This document shows, piece by piece, positions 37,268-44,905 of a DNA stretch of 64,000 bases. The notes below the pieces were generated by a model that searched no databases, was not told the DNA's origin, and saw nothing but the letters and a program-made list of their open reading frames with translations. The DNA is from Streptococcus sp. bf_0095 (GTDB lineage Bacteria > Bacillota > Bacilli > Lactobacillales > Streptococcaceae): positions 1-64,000 of the forward strand of contig NZ_RCYU01000004.1 of NCBI RefSeq assembly GCF_004166885.1. Direction: 5' to 3'. The stretch's first letter is position 1, and every line of letters begins with the position of its first letter. A program made the translations under genes and the position numbers.

Positions 37268-37549
37268 ATGAATTTTGCGCAAACATTTAAGGCTTTATCA
37301 AACCCGATAAGAAGAAGTATCTTAGAACTGCTAAAGGCGGGGAAATTATCTGCTGGCGATATCGCTGGCCACTTTGATGTAGCAGGAGCGACCATTTCCC
37401 ATCATTTAAGCATCCTCAAGCAGGCGGATTTGATTCGAGAGGAAAAAGAAAAGAATTTTATCTACTATGAACTCAATACTTCTGTCTTAGAAGATTTAAT
37501 GGTCTGGCTCGTTGATTTGAAAGGAGATTCTACTGATGAAAACGAATAA
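37268..37549 (+). CDS. ArsR-family autorepressor, SdpR-like
   Basis: This 93-residue winged-helix protein starts MNFAQTFKALSNPIRRSILE and contains the recognition helix region GHFDVAGATISHHLSILKQA. It lacks the ELCVC metal site, so it is not a metal sensor. It resembles SdpR of Bacillus, which represses its own operon until SdpI senses toxin. The next gene is SdpI-like and overlaps it by 14 bases. A palindromic operator stands on its promoter. Binding to that operator is inference. Confidence 0.85.
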   Translation: MNFAQTFKALSNPIRRSILELLKAGKLSAGDIAGHFDVAGATISHHLSILKQADLIREEKEKNFIYYELNTSVLEDLMVWLVDLKGDSTDENE

Positions 37550-38171
37550 AAAATTATTGGCCTTAACCTCTATTGTGATACTCTTTCCCATACTTTGGGG
37601 GCTGATGATTTGGTCACAATTACCTAACCAAATCCCGATTCACTTTAATGTTGCTGATCAGGCTGATAACTTCCAATCGAAACCCCTGGTTGTTTTTGGT
37701 CTTCCTATTCTCCTTCTCTTGGTGCATCTGTTTGTGATCTTTATGATCGGACGTGATCCTAAGAACCGTACTATGAATGAGAAAATGGTCAAAGTAATCT
37801 ACTGGTTGATTCCAATAGTCTCCTTAATCGTCTCCTATCTCATCTATAGTAAGGCGCTAGGTTCTACTACCAATCCATCTGTTTTTGTTTCGGCTTTGCT
37901 AGGGCTCATCTTTGTAATCATGGGCAACTACATGCCTAAGCTAAAAGTGAACCATACGGTTGGGATCCGTCTGCCTTGGACCTTACAGAGTGAAGATAAC
38001 TGGCACAAAACCCATCGCTTGGCAGGGAAGTTGTGGGTCCTCGGAGGCTTGATCCTCCTACTGGAAGCTGGCCTTCAATTCGCGCTTTCTTATGTATTGG
38101 TGCTGGTCATCCTCGCCATTGTGTTTATCCCTATGATGTACTCTTATCAATTAAGTCGGAAAAATCGTTAG
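37536..38171 (+). CDS. SdpI-family membrane protein (DUF1648)
   Basis: This 211-residue protein has about six membrane segments. The N-terminal unit IMWGLMIWSQLPNQIPIHFN-like region (residues 20-38) is typical of DUF1648: one helix followed by IPIHFNVADQ. The C-terminal half, including HTVGIRLPWTLQSEDNWHKT, is the SdpI signature. In Bacillus SdpI gives immunity to the toxin SdpC and signals to SdpR. No SdpABC-like toxin genes are near, so it may protect against toxins of neighbours or serve another role. Confidence 0.85.
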   Translation: MKTNKKLLALTSIVILFPILWGLMIWSQLPNQIPIHFNVADQADNFQSKPLVVFGLPILLLLVHLFVIFMIGRDPKNRTMNEKMVKVIYWLIPIVSLIVSYLIYSKALGSTTNPSVFVSALLGLIFVIMGNYMPKLKVNHTVGIRLPWTLQSEDNWHKTHRLAGKLWVLGGLILLLEAGLQFALSYVLVLVILAIVFIPMMYSYQLSRKNR

Positions 38172-38176
38172 TATAA

Positions 38177-38230
38177 AAAACAACCAGAGAAGAAGCAGTC
38201 GTGAACTGTTTCTTTTCTGGTTGTTTTTGC
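38177..38230 (+). terminator. Terminator after the sdpI-like gene
   Basis: AAAACAACCAGA pairs with TCTGGTTGTTTT, with inner AAGAA/TTCTT and CAGT/ACTG pairing. A T run follows. Confidence 0.85.
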
Positions 38231-38485
38231 ATATTCATCGTTTCAAATTCCAAATTTTCAGGGAAAGATTTTTTTCTGAAAGTCGAAGGTCTATCCTTTG
38301 TATGAGGAAGGTTTTATGTCTTTGGATAAGTAGAGTGGATGACTAGGGGTTCCATTTTTATTTCTCTTTAAGCAATGTAAGTTAGGTATCAATGAAATAA
38401 CTTCTTTATCACGACTAAAAAGGATTTTTCCTTTGGCTTCAATTCCTAATTAATCAATGAACCTAATACTAGGTCTCGAAAAGAA
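38231..38485. other. Gene-free stretch between terminator and xre gene
   Basis: This is AT-rich sequence between convergent genes. No ORF with a ribosome site, clear hairpin or promoter was seen. Confidence 0.5.
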
Positions 38486-38710
38486 TTATGCTTCCTCTTT
38501 CTGTCTGAGTTCAAAGAGGTCTTCTATTTTCAGATTAAAAACTTGAGCAATTTTAAGAGCCATTTCCAGCGAAGGATTGTAACGGTTATTTTCTAAGTGC
38601 AGAATTGTCTCGCGTCGCATGCCGATGAGGTCGGCTAACTCCTGCTGGGTCATGCCTGTGGACTCACGAACAGATTTGAGATTAGTAATAATCTTGCTTT
38701 CTTTAGCCAT
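38486..38710 (-). CDS. Xre-family helix-turn-helix regulator
   Basis: This 74-residue DNA-binding protein has a single HTH_3 domain: MTQQELADLIGMRRETILHLENNRYNPS covers the recognition helix (about residues 20-47), followed by ALKIAQVFNLKIEDLF. It is similar to small YozG-like regulators. It starts two bases after the membrane protein gene on the same strand, so the two form one operon. Twin operators lie on the promoter of that operon. It is probably an autorepressor, but any signal is unknown. Confidence 0.88.
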   Translation of the reverse strand: MAKESKIITNLKSVRESTGMTQQELADLIGMRRETILHLENNRYNPSLEMALKIAQVFNLKIEDLFELRQKEEA

Positions 38711-38712
38711 GC

Positions 38713-39309
38713 TTATCCTCTCCGTTCCAAGATAAGATAGACAACCGCAAAGATGAAAATCAAGGCAGATATGCTAATAAAGATCTGGCCCATGTGAAGA
38801 GTGAGAGACCCTATATACCCAATGATAACTGCTAGAATCATCAGTGCGCCTAGTATAAAAACAAACATCAAGCTAGCTGCCTTGGCTAAATTAGCATAAA
38901 AGCGTTCGTCCGGAGTTTCCTTGACATTTTTCAAACAGAAAAAACCAAATACAATCACTTCAATAACGAGACCAATTCCCAAAATCCATTCTTTAATACC
39001 AGAACTTTCGCTTGGGGTCGCAACCCAAATCCCTACTGTATAAAAAATGCTTGCTGCAAAAAAAAGTATCGTGTAAAGCTTAGCAGACAAGTCAAAAATA
39101 GTCTTCCCCTCACCTTTCTGAATCTTATGAGGCCGTGGTTTCATATGTAGCCAGCTCCATATAGCTATAATTTGACCTGACACTGAAATACCAGTAATAA
39201 CTAACTTGGACCCCCAACTAAGATTAGAACCAAATAAAACAATAAAATCAATAAAGAGAGCTACGGCAATCATTGCAATGAGGCCACGCATTTTTTGACT
39301 TTTTTTCAC
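38713..39309 (-). CDS. Membrane protein paired with Xre regulator (GTG start)
   Basis: This 198-residue protein has six hydrophobic segments. It begins (V/M)KKSQKMRGLIAMIAVALF from a GTG at 39307-39309 with AAGGAG six bases upstream; the longer frame to 39345 runs into the operator region and lacks a ribosome site. The loop NVKETPDERFYANLAKAASL before the last helices resembles DUF2178/DUF3796-type proteins often coupled to small Xre regulators. Function unknown. It may sense a membrane signal for the regulator encoded next. Confidence 0.7.
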   Translation of the reverse strand: MKKSQKMRGLIAMIAVALFIDFIVLFGSNLSWGSKLVITGISVSGQIIAIWSWLHMKPRPHKIQKGEGKTIFDLSAKLYTILFFAASIFYTVGIWVATPSESSGIKEWILGIGLVIEVIVFGFFCLKNVKETPDERFYANLAKAASLMFVFILGALMILAVIIGYIGSLTLHMGQIFISISALIFIFAVVYLILERRG

Positions 39310-39326
39310 GATAGACTCCTTTTTTA

Positions 39327-39373
39327 TGTTATAAATATATAACATTTAAATTTTATGTTATAAATATATCACA
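39327..39373 (-). promoter_or_regulatory. Twin 18-bp operators of the xre/membrane operon
   Basis: TGTTATAAATATATAACA (39327-39344) is a perfect palindrome with a four-base centre. TGTTATAAATATATCACA (39356-39373) repeats it with one change. Centres are 29 bases apart, close to three helical turns, so two dimers could bind on one face. They cover the promoter region of the membrane protein gene. Confidence 0.75.
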
Positions 39374-39704
39374 CTTAAATTTAGAAAGCAAGAATTTATG
39401 TGTCAATGTGGCAATTATTTGAAAAAATTTTTTAATTAAAGACCTCGCTAGTCAAACAACTAAAGAATTTTTTGAAGCAATGCATCGGATTTGGTTTGGA
39501 TGGTTTCGTTAATAATATTTGATGATAAAGAATTTTTGGAAAATCTAGATACTGTATGAATCTCTGCTTTTTTCTTAGACAGTTATAAAGTCGATCAGAA
39601 TGAACCTTGTAAATGTATAAGCTAATTCTTACAGACCTAAACTATTCCCCTGTTTAAAAAATACTGATTCAAATTTTATGAAATTAAACAGTATATCCCG
39701 TTCT
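39374..39704. other. AT-rich gene-free stretch with coding remnants
   Basis: No start codon with a ribosome site was found. A short open stretch near 39441-39508 reads like a protein tail (TTKEFFEAMHRIWFGWFR then stop), suggesting decayed coding sequence. Confidence 0.4.
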
Positions 39705-39807
39705 GAAAAGCCTTGATATTACGCTATTTTTAATCCAACTGAAACCCAAACTTTCCAAACCAGGCTTGAAAAAAGCTCGTAAAGCATCACAATTTAGTAA
39801 ACGTTAA
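39705..39807 (+). repeat. 103-bp direct repeat, copy 1
   Basis: This matches 42374-42476 with no length difference. Both can be read as the end of a protein: DITLFLIQLKPKLSKPGLKK then ARKASQFSKR and a TAA stop. It looks like the 3' end of a duplicated gene. A terminator follows. Together the copies bracket the TMEM175 remnant, K+ channel and DUF389 genes. Confidence 0.8.
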
Positions 39808-39826
39808 AACTTATTTAAACTTATTG

Positions 39827-39862
39827 AAAGCATTTCGTATCAAAAATACGGGATGCTTTTTC
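39827..39862 (+). terminator. Terminator after repeat copy 1
   Basis: AAAGCATTTCGTAT and ATACGGGATGCTTT pair with one mismatch, with a short loop and T run. It supports the reading of the repeat as a gene end. Confidence 0.75.
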
Positions 39863-40160
39863 TGTTCACCCCAAATTTTTGTAACTAGGTGATACTTGAA
39901 ATTAATACAAATTTGGTTGTTTTTGATAAATCTAAGCAACACTAAATGATGAAGTGAAAGGGGATGAATCTTTGATAGTATTCATTTATTGTGAAATATG
40001 ATATATTTATTAATTAGATGGATGAATACTTCTAGAGTTAAATATAGCATAATAGGGACAGACTTTTTGGTTTATTTTTGTTTGTAGTCGGATTATGAAA
40101 GAATATCCAATATTATGCGATAAGATAGAATGTTACAAAAAAGAAAGGGGATGCAATCCG

Positions 40161-40463
40161 ATGAAGAAAGACAGATTAATTGTATTGACAGATGCTGTTC
40201 TAGCAATTATTATGACCATCTTGATTTTAGAGTTAGAAAAACCAACAACACCAAGTCTTGAAGCTTTTTGGGATTTACGGCAAAATTTCTTTGCTTGTTT
40301 TCTTTCCTTTTTCTGGTTGGGATCGTTATGGATGGCACTAAACACATTATGGGAAAAGGTTGAGAAAATTTCCTCAGAAATTATTTGGTGGAATTTGTTT
40401 CTACTCTTGGAGCGGCAGGAGTTCTCTTTGGAGAATTTCATGCCATCCAAGATACCAGTCTGA
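40161..40463 (+). pseudogene. Truncated TMEM175/DUF1211-like channel gene
   Basis: The first 77 or so residues (MKKDRLIVLTDAVLAIIMTI, then LELEKPTTPSLEAFWDLRQN and FLSFFWLGSLWMALNTLW) match bacterial TMEM175-like potassium channel proteins, normally near 200 residues with six helices. After SSEIIWW the frame runs into unrelated sequence (NLFLLLERQEFSLEN) and stops. Only about two and a half helices remain. The break coincides with the start of another open frame. It is probably a deletion product and not a working channel. Confidence 0.7.
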
Positions 40464-40729
40464 ATGATGTGGTGGACCGGATCTATATAAATGTCAAGGA
40501 TTTACCGTTTCAGTCCTTGGGAGCTTTAGCTAATATCCTGTCTGATGTTAAGAAGGGACTGATTCAAGACAGTCATATCTGGTCTTTCTTCCAGTCATTT
40601 TTCAAACAATATCAGTTGATAATCAGCTTAAATCAGATCTATCAGTTTGTCTATCTTTCTCTGATGGAGATCATGTCCTATCTTCACTTTGATTATTGGA
40701 AAAAACGGCTCGGTCAGGAGCTAGTATGA
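40385..40729 (+). pseudogene. C-terminal remnant of an unidentified gene
   Basis: An open frame of about 114 codons has no good start of its own (TTG without ribosome site) and overlaps the TMEM175 remnant in another frame. It reads FVSTLGAAGVLFGEFHAIQD and later IWSFFQSFFKQYQLIISLNQ, ending KKRLGQELV. It is mixed hydrophobic/amphipathic and codon use looks natural. It lies 13 bases before the K+ channel gene. It may be the tail of a gene that once began the channel-DUF389 operon. I do not recognise the family. Confidence 0.45.
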
Positions 40730-40742
40730 ATAAGGAGAACAA

Positions 40743-41066
40743 ATGAGACGTTTAAAAATGTTATGGCATATTATACAGGTTACGGGTTTTACTCGGTTTG
40801 CTCTGAGTTTTGTGACCTTTGTTTTTGGGTCAGGAGGCGTGCTTTTCCTAGTTGAACCTGCTATCACAAATTACGGAGACGGTCTTTGGTATGCTTTTGT
40901 GACTTCGACGACTGTCGGCTACGGGGATCTCCTAGCTGTGACCTTGATTGGAAGGATTACCAGTGTCTTCTTGACGATTTATGGGCTCATATTTTTTGGC
41001 TGTTTATCAGCTGTTATTATTAATTATTATACCGATTTAAATAAGGAAAGAGGAGAGGACAAATGA
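40743..41066 (+). CDS. Two-helix potassium channel
   Basis: This 107-residue protein has an Ion_trans_2 pore unit: outer helix FALSFVTFVFGSGGVLFLVE, pore loop and the selectivity filter TTVGYGD near residues 57-63, and inner helix ITSVFLTIYGLIFFGCLSAV. It ends in a short charged tail. It has no RCK or voltage-sensor domain, like KcsA. It overlaps the DUF389 gene by four bases (ATGA), so the two are co-translated. A tetrameric channel is expected. Confidence 0.9.
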   Translation: MRRLKMLWHIIQVTGFTRFALSFVTFVFGSGGVLFLVEPAITNYGDGLWYAFVTSTTVGYGDLLAVTLIGRITSVFLTIYGLIFFGCLSAVIINYYTDLNKERGEDK

Positions 41067-42112
41067 CTGCCAATTATTCAACACGGGAATACCGTGAGAA
41101 ATTATACGATGACCTTCATGTTCGATTGAGAGATACAGCGATTTTGATGTGTGCAATTTTTATTGCCTCTATCGGTCTAAATATGAATTCAACAGCTGTT
41201 ATTATTGGAGCCATGTTAATTTCACCTCTCATGACACCGATTGTTGGACTGGGATTCGGTTTAGCTATTTTTGATACGCGTTTAATCAAGCAATCTCTAG
41301 AGGTTTTATTGACTCAAGTGTTGGTCAGTTTGCTTGTCTCGACTCTGTATTTCTGGATTTCTCCCTTGTCTTATGCAAGTAGCGAGTTGATCGCACGAAC
41401 CTCTCCAACCATTTGGGATGTTCTCATTGCTATTGCTGGTGGGATTGCTGGTGTGATCGGTTCAAGGAAAAAAGAAGCAAACAATATCGTGCCAGGAGTA
41501 GCCATTGCTACAGCTTTGATGCCGCCTATCTGTACTGCTGGCTATGGTTTAGCTAATGGGAATGTACGATTTTTATTGGGGGCTCTCTATCTTTTCTTGA
41601 TCAACTGTGTCTTTATCATGCTAGCCAACATTGTTGGAACAAGAATTTTGATGAGAAAATCTCCTTTAACTTCATTTAAAGAGCTGAGCATTAAAATGAG
41701 AATTGGCTTGATTTCTTTGATTGTATTGTTGATTCTTCCAGCTAGCTATTCGGCAGTTACTCTGACAATAGAACAAGCGCGCAAAGAAGGGATCAAACAG
41801 TTTGTAGGAAAAGAGTTCGCCAATTATACGGTTATTAATCAAGTCTACAAGTCAAGTAACAATGAATTGGTCTTGACGGTTGTTGGAGATCCGATTTCAG
41901 AAGAAGAATTAGAAACACTCCACCAAAAACAAGCCTCTTACGGTATTCAATCTGTTCAATTGAAAGTGAATCAAGTTCAGAACTCGCCAACATTAGATAG
42001 TGAAGCGACCAAGGAATTTTATGAAAACATTGACAAGTATATTGATCAAAAACTCTCTGAAAAAGATTCACAAAACGATCTCGTAAAAGAAAATGAAGCA
42101 GACAAGGATTGA
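41063..42112 (+). CDS. DUF389 family membrane protein
   Basis: This is a 349-residue protein. After a short N-terminal region there are about six helices between residues 25 and 230, with the family-like segments ASIGLNMNSTAVIIGAMLIS and SPLMTPIVGLGFGLAI, and later NNIVPGVAIATALMPPICTA. The C-terminal third is soluble, mixed alpha/beta and rich in charged residues. The function of DUF389 proteins is not settled. Coupling to a K+ channel gene suggests an ion or osmotic role. The 3' end overlaps a 37-codon ORF. Confidence 0.85.
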   Translation: MTANYSTREYREKLYDDLHVRLRDTAILMCAIFIASIGLNMNSTAVIIGAMLISPLMTPIVGLGFGLAIFDTRLIKQSLEVLLTQVLVSLLVSTLYFWISPLSYASSELIARTSPTIWDVLIAIAGGIAGVIGSRKKEANNIVPGVAIATALMPPICTAGYGLANGNVRFLLGALYLFLINCVFIMLANIVGTRILMRKSPLTSFKELSIKMRIGLISLIVLLILPASYSAVTLTIEQARKEGIKQFVGKEFANYTVINQVYKSSNNELVLTVVGDPISEEELETLHQKQASYGIQSVQLKVNQVQNSPTLDSEATKEFYENIDKYIDQKLSEKDSQNDLVKENEADKD

Positions 42113-42206
42113 GGACAATGAACTGAATCGGTTTTTACGCCGTGTTTTTCTTGTATCTTCCTCTTTCTTACTTATAGCAGGTTGTTTTTGCTTGAATAAG
42201 AAATAA
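42093..42206 (+). CDS. Small lipobox-containing ORF, 37 residues
   Basis: This is a 37-codon frame overlapping the DUF389 gene end by 20 bases. It reads MKQTRIEDNELNRFLRR, then a hydrophobic stretch VFLVSSSFLLIAGC with a lipobox LIAGC, then FCLNKK. It could be a lipoprotein signal with a seven-residue mature part or a single-pass membrane peptide. The ribosome site (AAAAGA) is weak, and translation may depend on coupling. It may be chance, since no homologue is known to me. Confidence 0.4.
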   Translation: MKQTRIEDNELNRFLRRVFLVSSSFLLIAGCFCLNKK

Positions 42207-42373
42207 ATTAGAAGTTCTATCATCTAAGAAAAATGATGAAAAAAATCATTTAACTAATGGTGTGAACGTTTAGTGTTTATCAGCTCCATTCTCTGTAATT
42301 TTGGGGGTAAAATCCACACCATTTAGATAAAATTAGTTGAATTTGATTGGAAAAACGCTTTTATAAAAGCGGA

Positions 42374-42476
42374 GAAAAGTCTTGATATTACGCTGTTTTT
42401 AGTCCAACTGAAATTCATACTTTCCAAACCAGGTCTTAAGAAAGCTCGTAAAGCATCACAATTATCAAAACGTTAA
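42374..42476 (+). repeat. 103-bp direct repeat, copy 2
   Basis: Second copy of the element at 39705-39807. Its reading frame is DITLFLVQLKFILSKPGLKK, then ARKASQLSKR and stop. The changes relative to copy 1 leave the frame open, which suggests both derive from a real gene end. It is also followed by a terminator. Confidence 0.8.
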
Positions 42477-42501
42477 TCAACACGCTTATATCAACGTTTA
42501 C

Positions 42502-42537
42502 AGACATTTAAGAAATTTCTCTTGGATGTCTTTTTTT
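42502..42537 (+). terminator. Terminator after repeat copy 2
   Basis: AGACAT/ATGTCT with inner AAGAA/TTCTT pairing and a run of seven T. It stops transcription from the channel-DUF389 side. Confidence 0.75.
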
Positions 42538-42540
42538 GTC

Positions 42541-42930
42541 TAGCTAAATTTTACAAATTGGGCAATTTAGGTTACTCAATAATATAAAAAAGATAAAAAT
42601 TTAAAGTTCGAATTTTAATTTTAAAAAAAGTAATTATTATTGAATATCTGTTCAAACATTTTTTCTTTTCTAAGGTTAATATAAGTATATATACTTTAAA
42701 AAAGGAAGTCAAACATCTTGCTCATAGATTTTTGCATTTTTAAAAAATACATTTTGTCATATAATAATGTGGAAAATTGACAGATTCCTTAAATAATCAT
42801 ATGATATGAATATGTAAACCCTTACATACTATTCTACTTATACTTGATAAAATGCAAGTTCTTGAGGATCTATAAATATATAGACACTCTTCTATTTATA
42901 AAGTGAAATAAAGAATCACGGAGAAAGTTT
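42541..42930 (+). other. AT-rich upstream region of the ABC operon
   Basis: No gene was seen. A small palindrome TCTATAAATATATAGA lies near 42875-42893, upstream of the 67-codon ORF. Several TATA-like boxes occur, but no -35/-10 pair with good spacing could be chosen. Confidence 0.4.
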
Positions 42931-43134
42931 ATGGATATTAAAGAGACATTCAACCAGCTAGACAATACAAAATTTAATGATTTCAATAATCGCCTTGAAG
43001 GTTTTGAGAAACTTTTTAAAGACAAATATTATTTTACCCATCCCGAAGATTTTAGCTCAATCTTTAGCATTTTGGTAAAGTATGGAAAAAGTACAAGTAA
43101 ATATATTTTATCGAAAGGAGAGATATATGAGTGA
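42931..43134 (+). CDS. Small protein heading the ABC operon, 67 residues
   Basis: The frame starts MDIKETFNQLDNTKFNDFNN and ends YGKSTSKYILSKGEIYE. GGAG stands seven bases before the ATG, better than most chance frames. Its last codons contain the ribosome site of the ATPase gene and its stop overlaps the ATPase ATG by eight bases, so translation is coupled. It is soluble, near neutral and aromatic-rich, without signal or double-glycine leader. It may be a substrate, a regulator or a chaperone of the exporter, or a degraded longer gene. No family recognised. Confidence 0.6.
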   Translation: MDIKETFNQLDNTKFNDFNNRLEGFEKLFKDKYYFTHPEDFSSIFSILVKYGKSTSKYILSKGEIYE

Positions 43135-44113
43135 AATAGTTATTAATGCTCAGAATTTATCTAAAAATTTTTATAATTTTGATTCAAGACTCCCATTTAT
43201 CAAGAGATTTTTGAAACGTAATCAAATAACGATTCGAGCTGTTCAAGATATTAGTTTTACGATTAAGAGAGGGAGTATAGTTGGCTTTATTGGGAGTAAT
43301 GGAGCTGGTAAATCCACAACGATTAAAATGTTGACTGGGACTCTTTATCCTAGTTCCGGAAAATTAGAAGTGAATGGAGAAATTCCATTTAAAAGAAGTA
43401 TAAATTTTAGAAAAAAAATTTCAATAGTAGTAGGAAATAAATTACAGTTATTTCAAGATGTTTCGGCTATGGATTATTTTCAATTGATTGGTACTTTATA
43501 TGAGGTAGAACCGGCGATTTTACAAGAACGAATTCAGGAATTAAGCAATTTGTTGAATGTAAAAGATCAGCTTTACCAGCAGGTCCGGACCCTCTCTCTT
43601 GGACAAAAAATGAAAATGGAGTTTATCGCGGCATCTTTAACAAGTCCGGAAATATTATTTTTAGACGAGCCTACTATAGGGTTAGATATACAGTCTAAAA
43701 AAGATATCAGAACATTTTTAAAGAAAATGAATGAAGAATGTCATACTACTATTATTTTAACGAGTCATGATATGGATGATATTTCGTCTGTTTGTGACGA
43801 ATTAATCGTCATTGACAAAGGAAAAATTATTTTGCAGGAGTCAATGGATGTTATTTTATCTAAATTTTCTGATTTTAAATATTTAAAGATAAAAATGACA
43901 TTAGATTTGGTACCAGAGTTATGCTCTGTTAAAGGAGTAGTAGTCATTTCTCAAACAAAATCGGAATGTATACTAAAAATACCTAGAGATTTTGTCTTTG
44001 AGACATTAGAATCAATCAATAAGCTTGTAGATATAGAAGATTTTGAAATATCAAATCTTTCTTTAGAAGAAATTATTTTACAAAACTATTTTACAAAAAA
44101 GGAGCACAATTGA
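43127..44113 (+). CDS. ABC-2 type transporter ATP-binding protein
   Basis: This 328-residue ATPase has Walker A GSNGAGKST at residues 56-64, a signature LSLGQKMKMEF, Walker B ILFLDEPTIGLD and the switch TSHD. A C-terminal extension of about 90 residues follows. The extended N-terminal region before Walker A (RAVQDISFTIKRG) is typical of the ATPases that pair with two distinct ABC-2 permeases. The upstream in-frame ATG at 43082 is not used; AAAGGAG precedes 43127. The gene and its neighbours are much more AT-rich than the core genes. Confidence 0.9.
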   Translation: MSEIVINAQNLSKNFYNFDSRLPFIKRFLKRNQITIRAVQDISFTIKRGSIVGFIGSNGAGKSTTIKMLTGTLYPSSGKLEVNGEIPFKRSINFRKKISIVVGNKLQLFQDVSAMDYFQLIGTLYEVEPAILQERIQELSNLLNVKDQLYQQVRTLSLGQKMKMEFIAASLTSPEILFLDEPTIGLDIQSKKDIRTFLKKMNEECHTTIILTSHDMDDISSVCDELIVIDKGKIILQESMDVILSKFSDFKYLKIKMTLDLVPELCSVKGVVVISQTKSECILKIPRDFVFETLESINKLVDIEDFEISNLSLEEIILQNYFTKKEHN

Positions 44114-44904
44114 AAAAAGAAATGTCTATTATTCTGATATCATTTCGATCTATTTTGAACTATAAATCAAGTGTACTATTGTTAATGTTACAGGCAAGTA
44201 TACAAATTATGATATCAGTATTTTTATGGACGTATATATATCAGAGTAACCAGATAAATATAGCAGGATATGATTTTACCTCAATGGTTCAATACTATTT
44301 GGGGACTATAATTTTTTCATATTTTGTTTTTTATCCAGTTGATTGGGAAATCAATGACGATGTTCATTCAGGAAATTTTTTTAGCATATTAATAAAACCT
44401 GTTACTTTTTATAAGTATTATTTTTGTAAAATGCTTGGAGATAGGCTTGCTCATTTATTATTTATCATCATTCCTGTCATTTTATTCTCCAGTGTTTATT
44501 ACAAGAATGAGTTATTAACCATTGAAATTCTTATTTTAGGAAGTATTGCAATTATTCTATCTATGGTTCTATGGTTTTTAATATCATGTTGTGTAGGTAT
44601 GCTTTCTTTTTGGTTAGAAAATATATTTTTTGTCCTTACTGTTAAAGAAATAGTAATTCAGTTTTTATCAGGAATATTATTGCCTTTAAGTTTTTTTTCA
44701 AATAATTTTCGTCTGTTTTTAGATGTATTACCTTTTAAATACTTAGTATATGAACCGCTTCAGATGTTTAGTAATGATACATATAAATTAATAGACTATT
44801 TGAGAATTATTTGTATTCAATTGATTTGGTGCATCATTTTTTATATTATATCAAGATTCATATTGAGAAAAGGAGTGGAGCACTTCTCAAATGTGGGAGG
44901 ATAA
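44110..44904 (+). CDS. ABC-2 type permease, first subunit (TTG start)
   Basis: This 264-residue protein has six hydrophobic segments. A TTG at 44110 overlaps the ATPase stop (TTGA) and has GGAG five bases upstream; the first ATG, four codons later, is too far from it. Segments such as VFYPVDWEINDDVHSGNFFS and LIKPVTFYKYYF lie at the cytoplasmic loop after the second helix and match the pattern of ABC-2 permeases of the paired type. With the next gene it should form the membrane part of an exporter. The substrate is unknown. Confidence 0.8.
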   Translation: MKKEMSIILISFRSILNYKSSVLLLMLQASIQIMISVFLWTYIYQSNQINIAGYDFTSMVQYYLGTIIFSYFVFYPVDWEINDDVHSGNFFSILIKPVTFYKYYFCKMLGDRLAHLLFIIIPVILFSSVYYKNELLTIEILILGSIAIILSMVLWFLISCCVGMLSFWLENIFFVLTVKEIVIQFLSGILLPLSFFSNNFRLFLDVLPFKYLVYEPLQMFSNDTYKLIDYLRIICIQLIWCIIFYIISRFILRKGVEHFSNVGG

Positions 44905-44905
44905 A

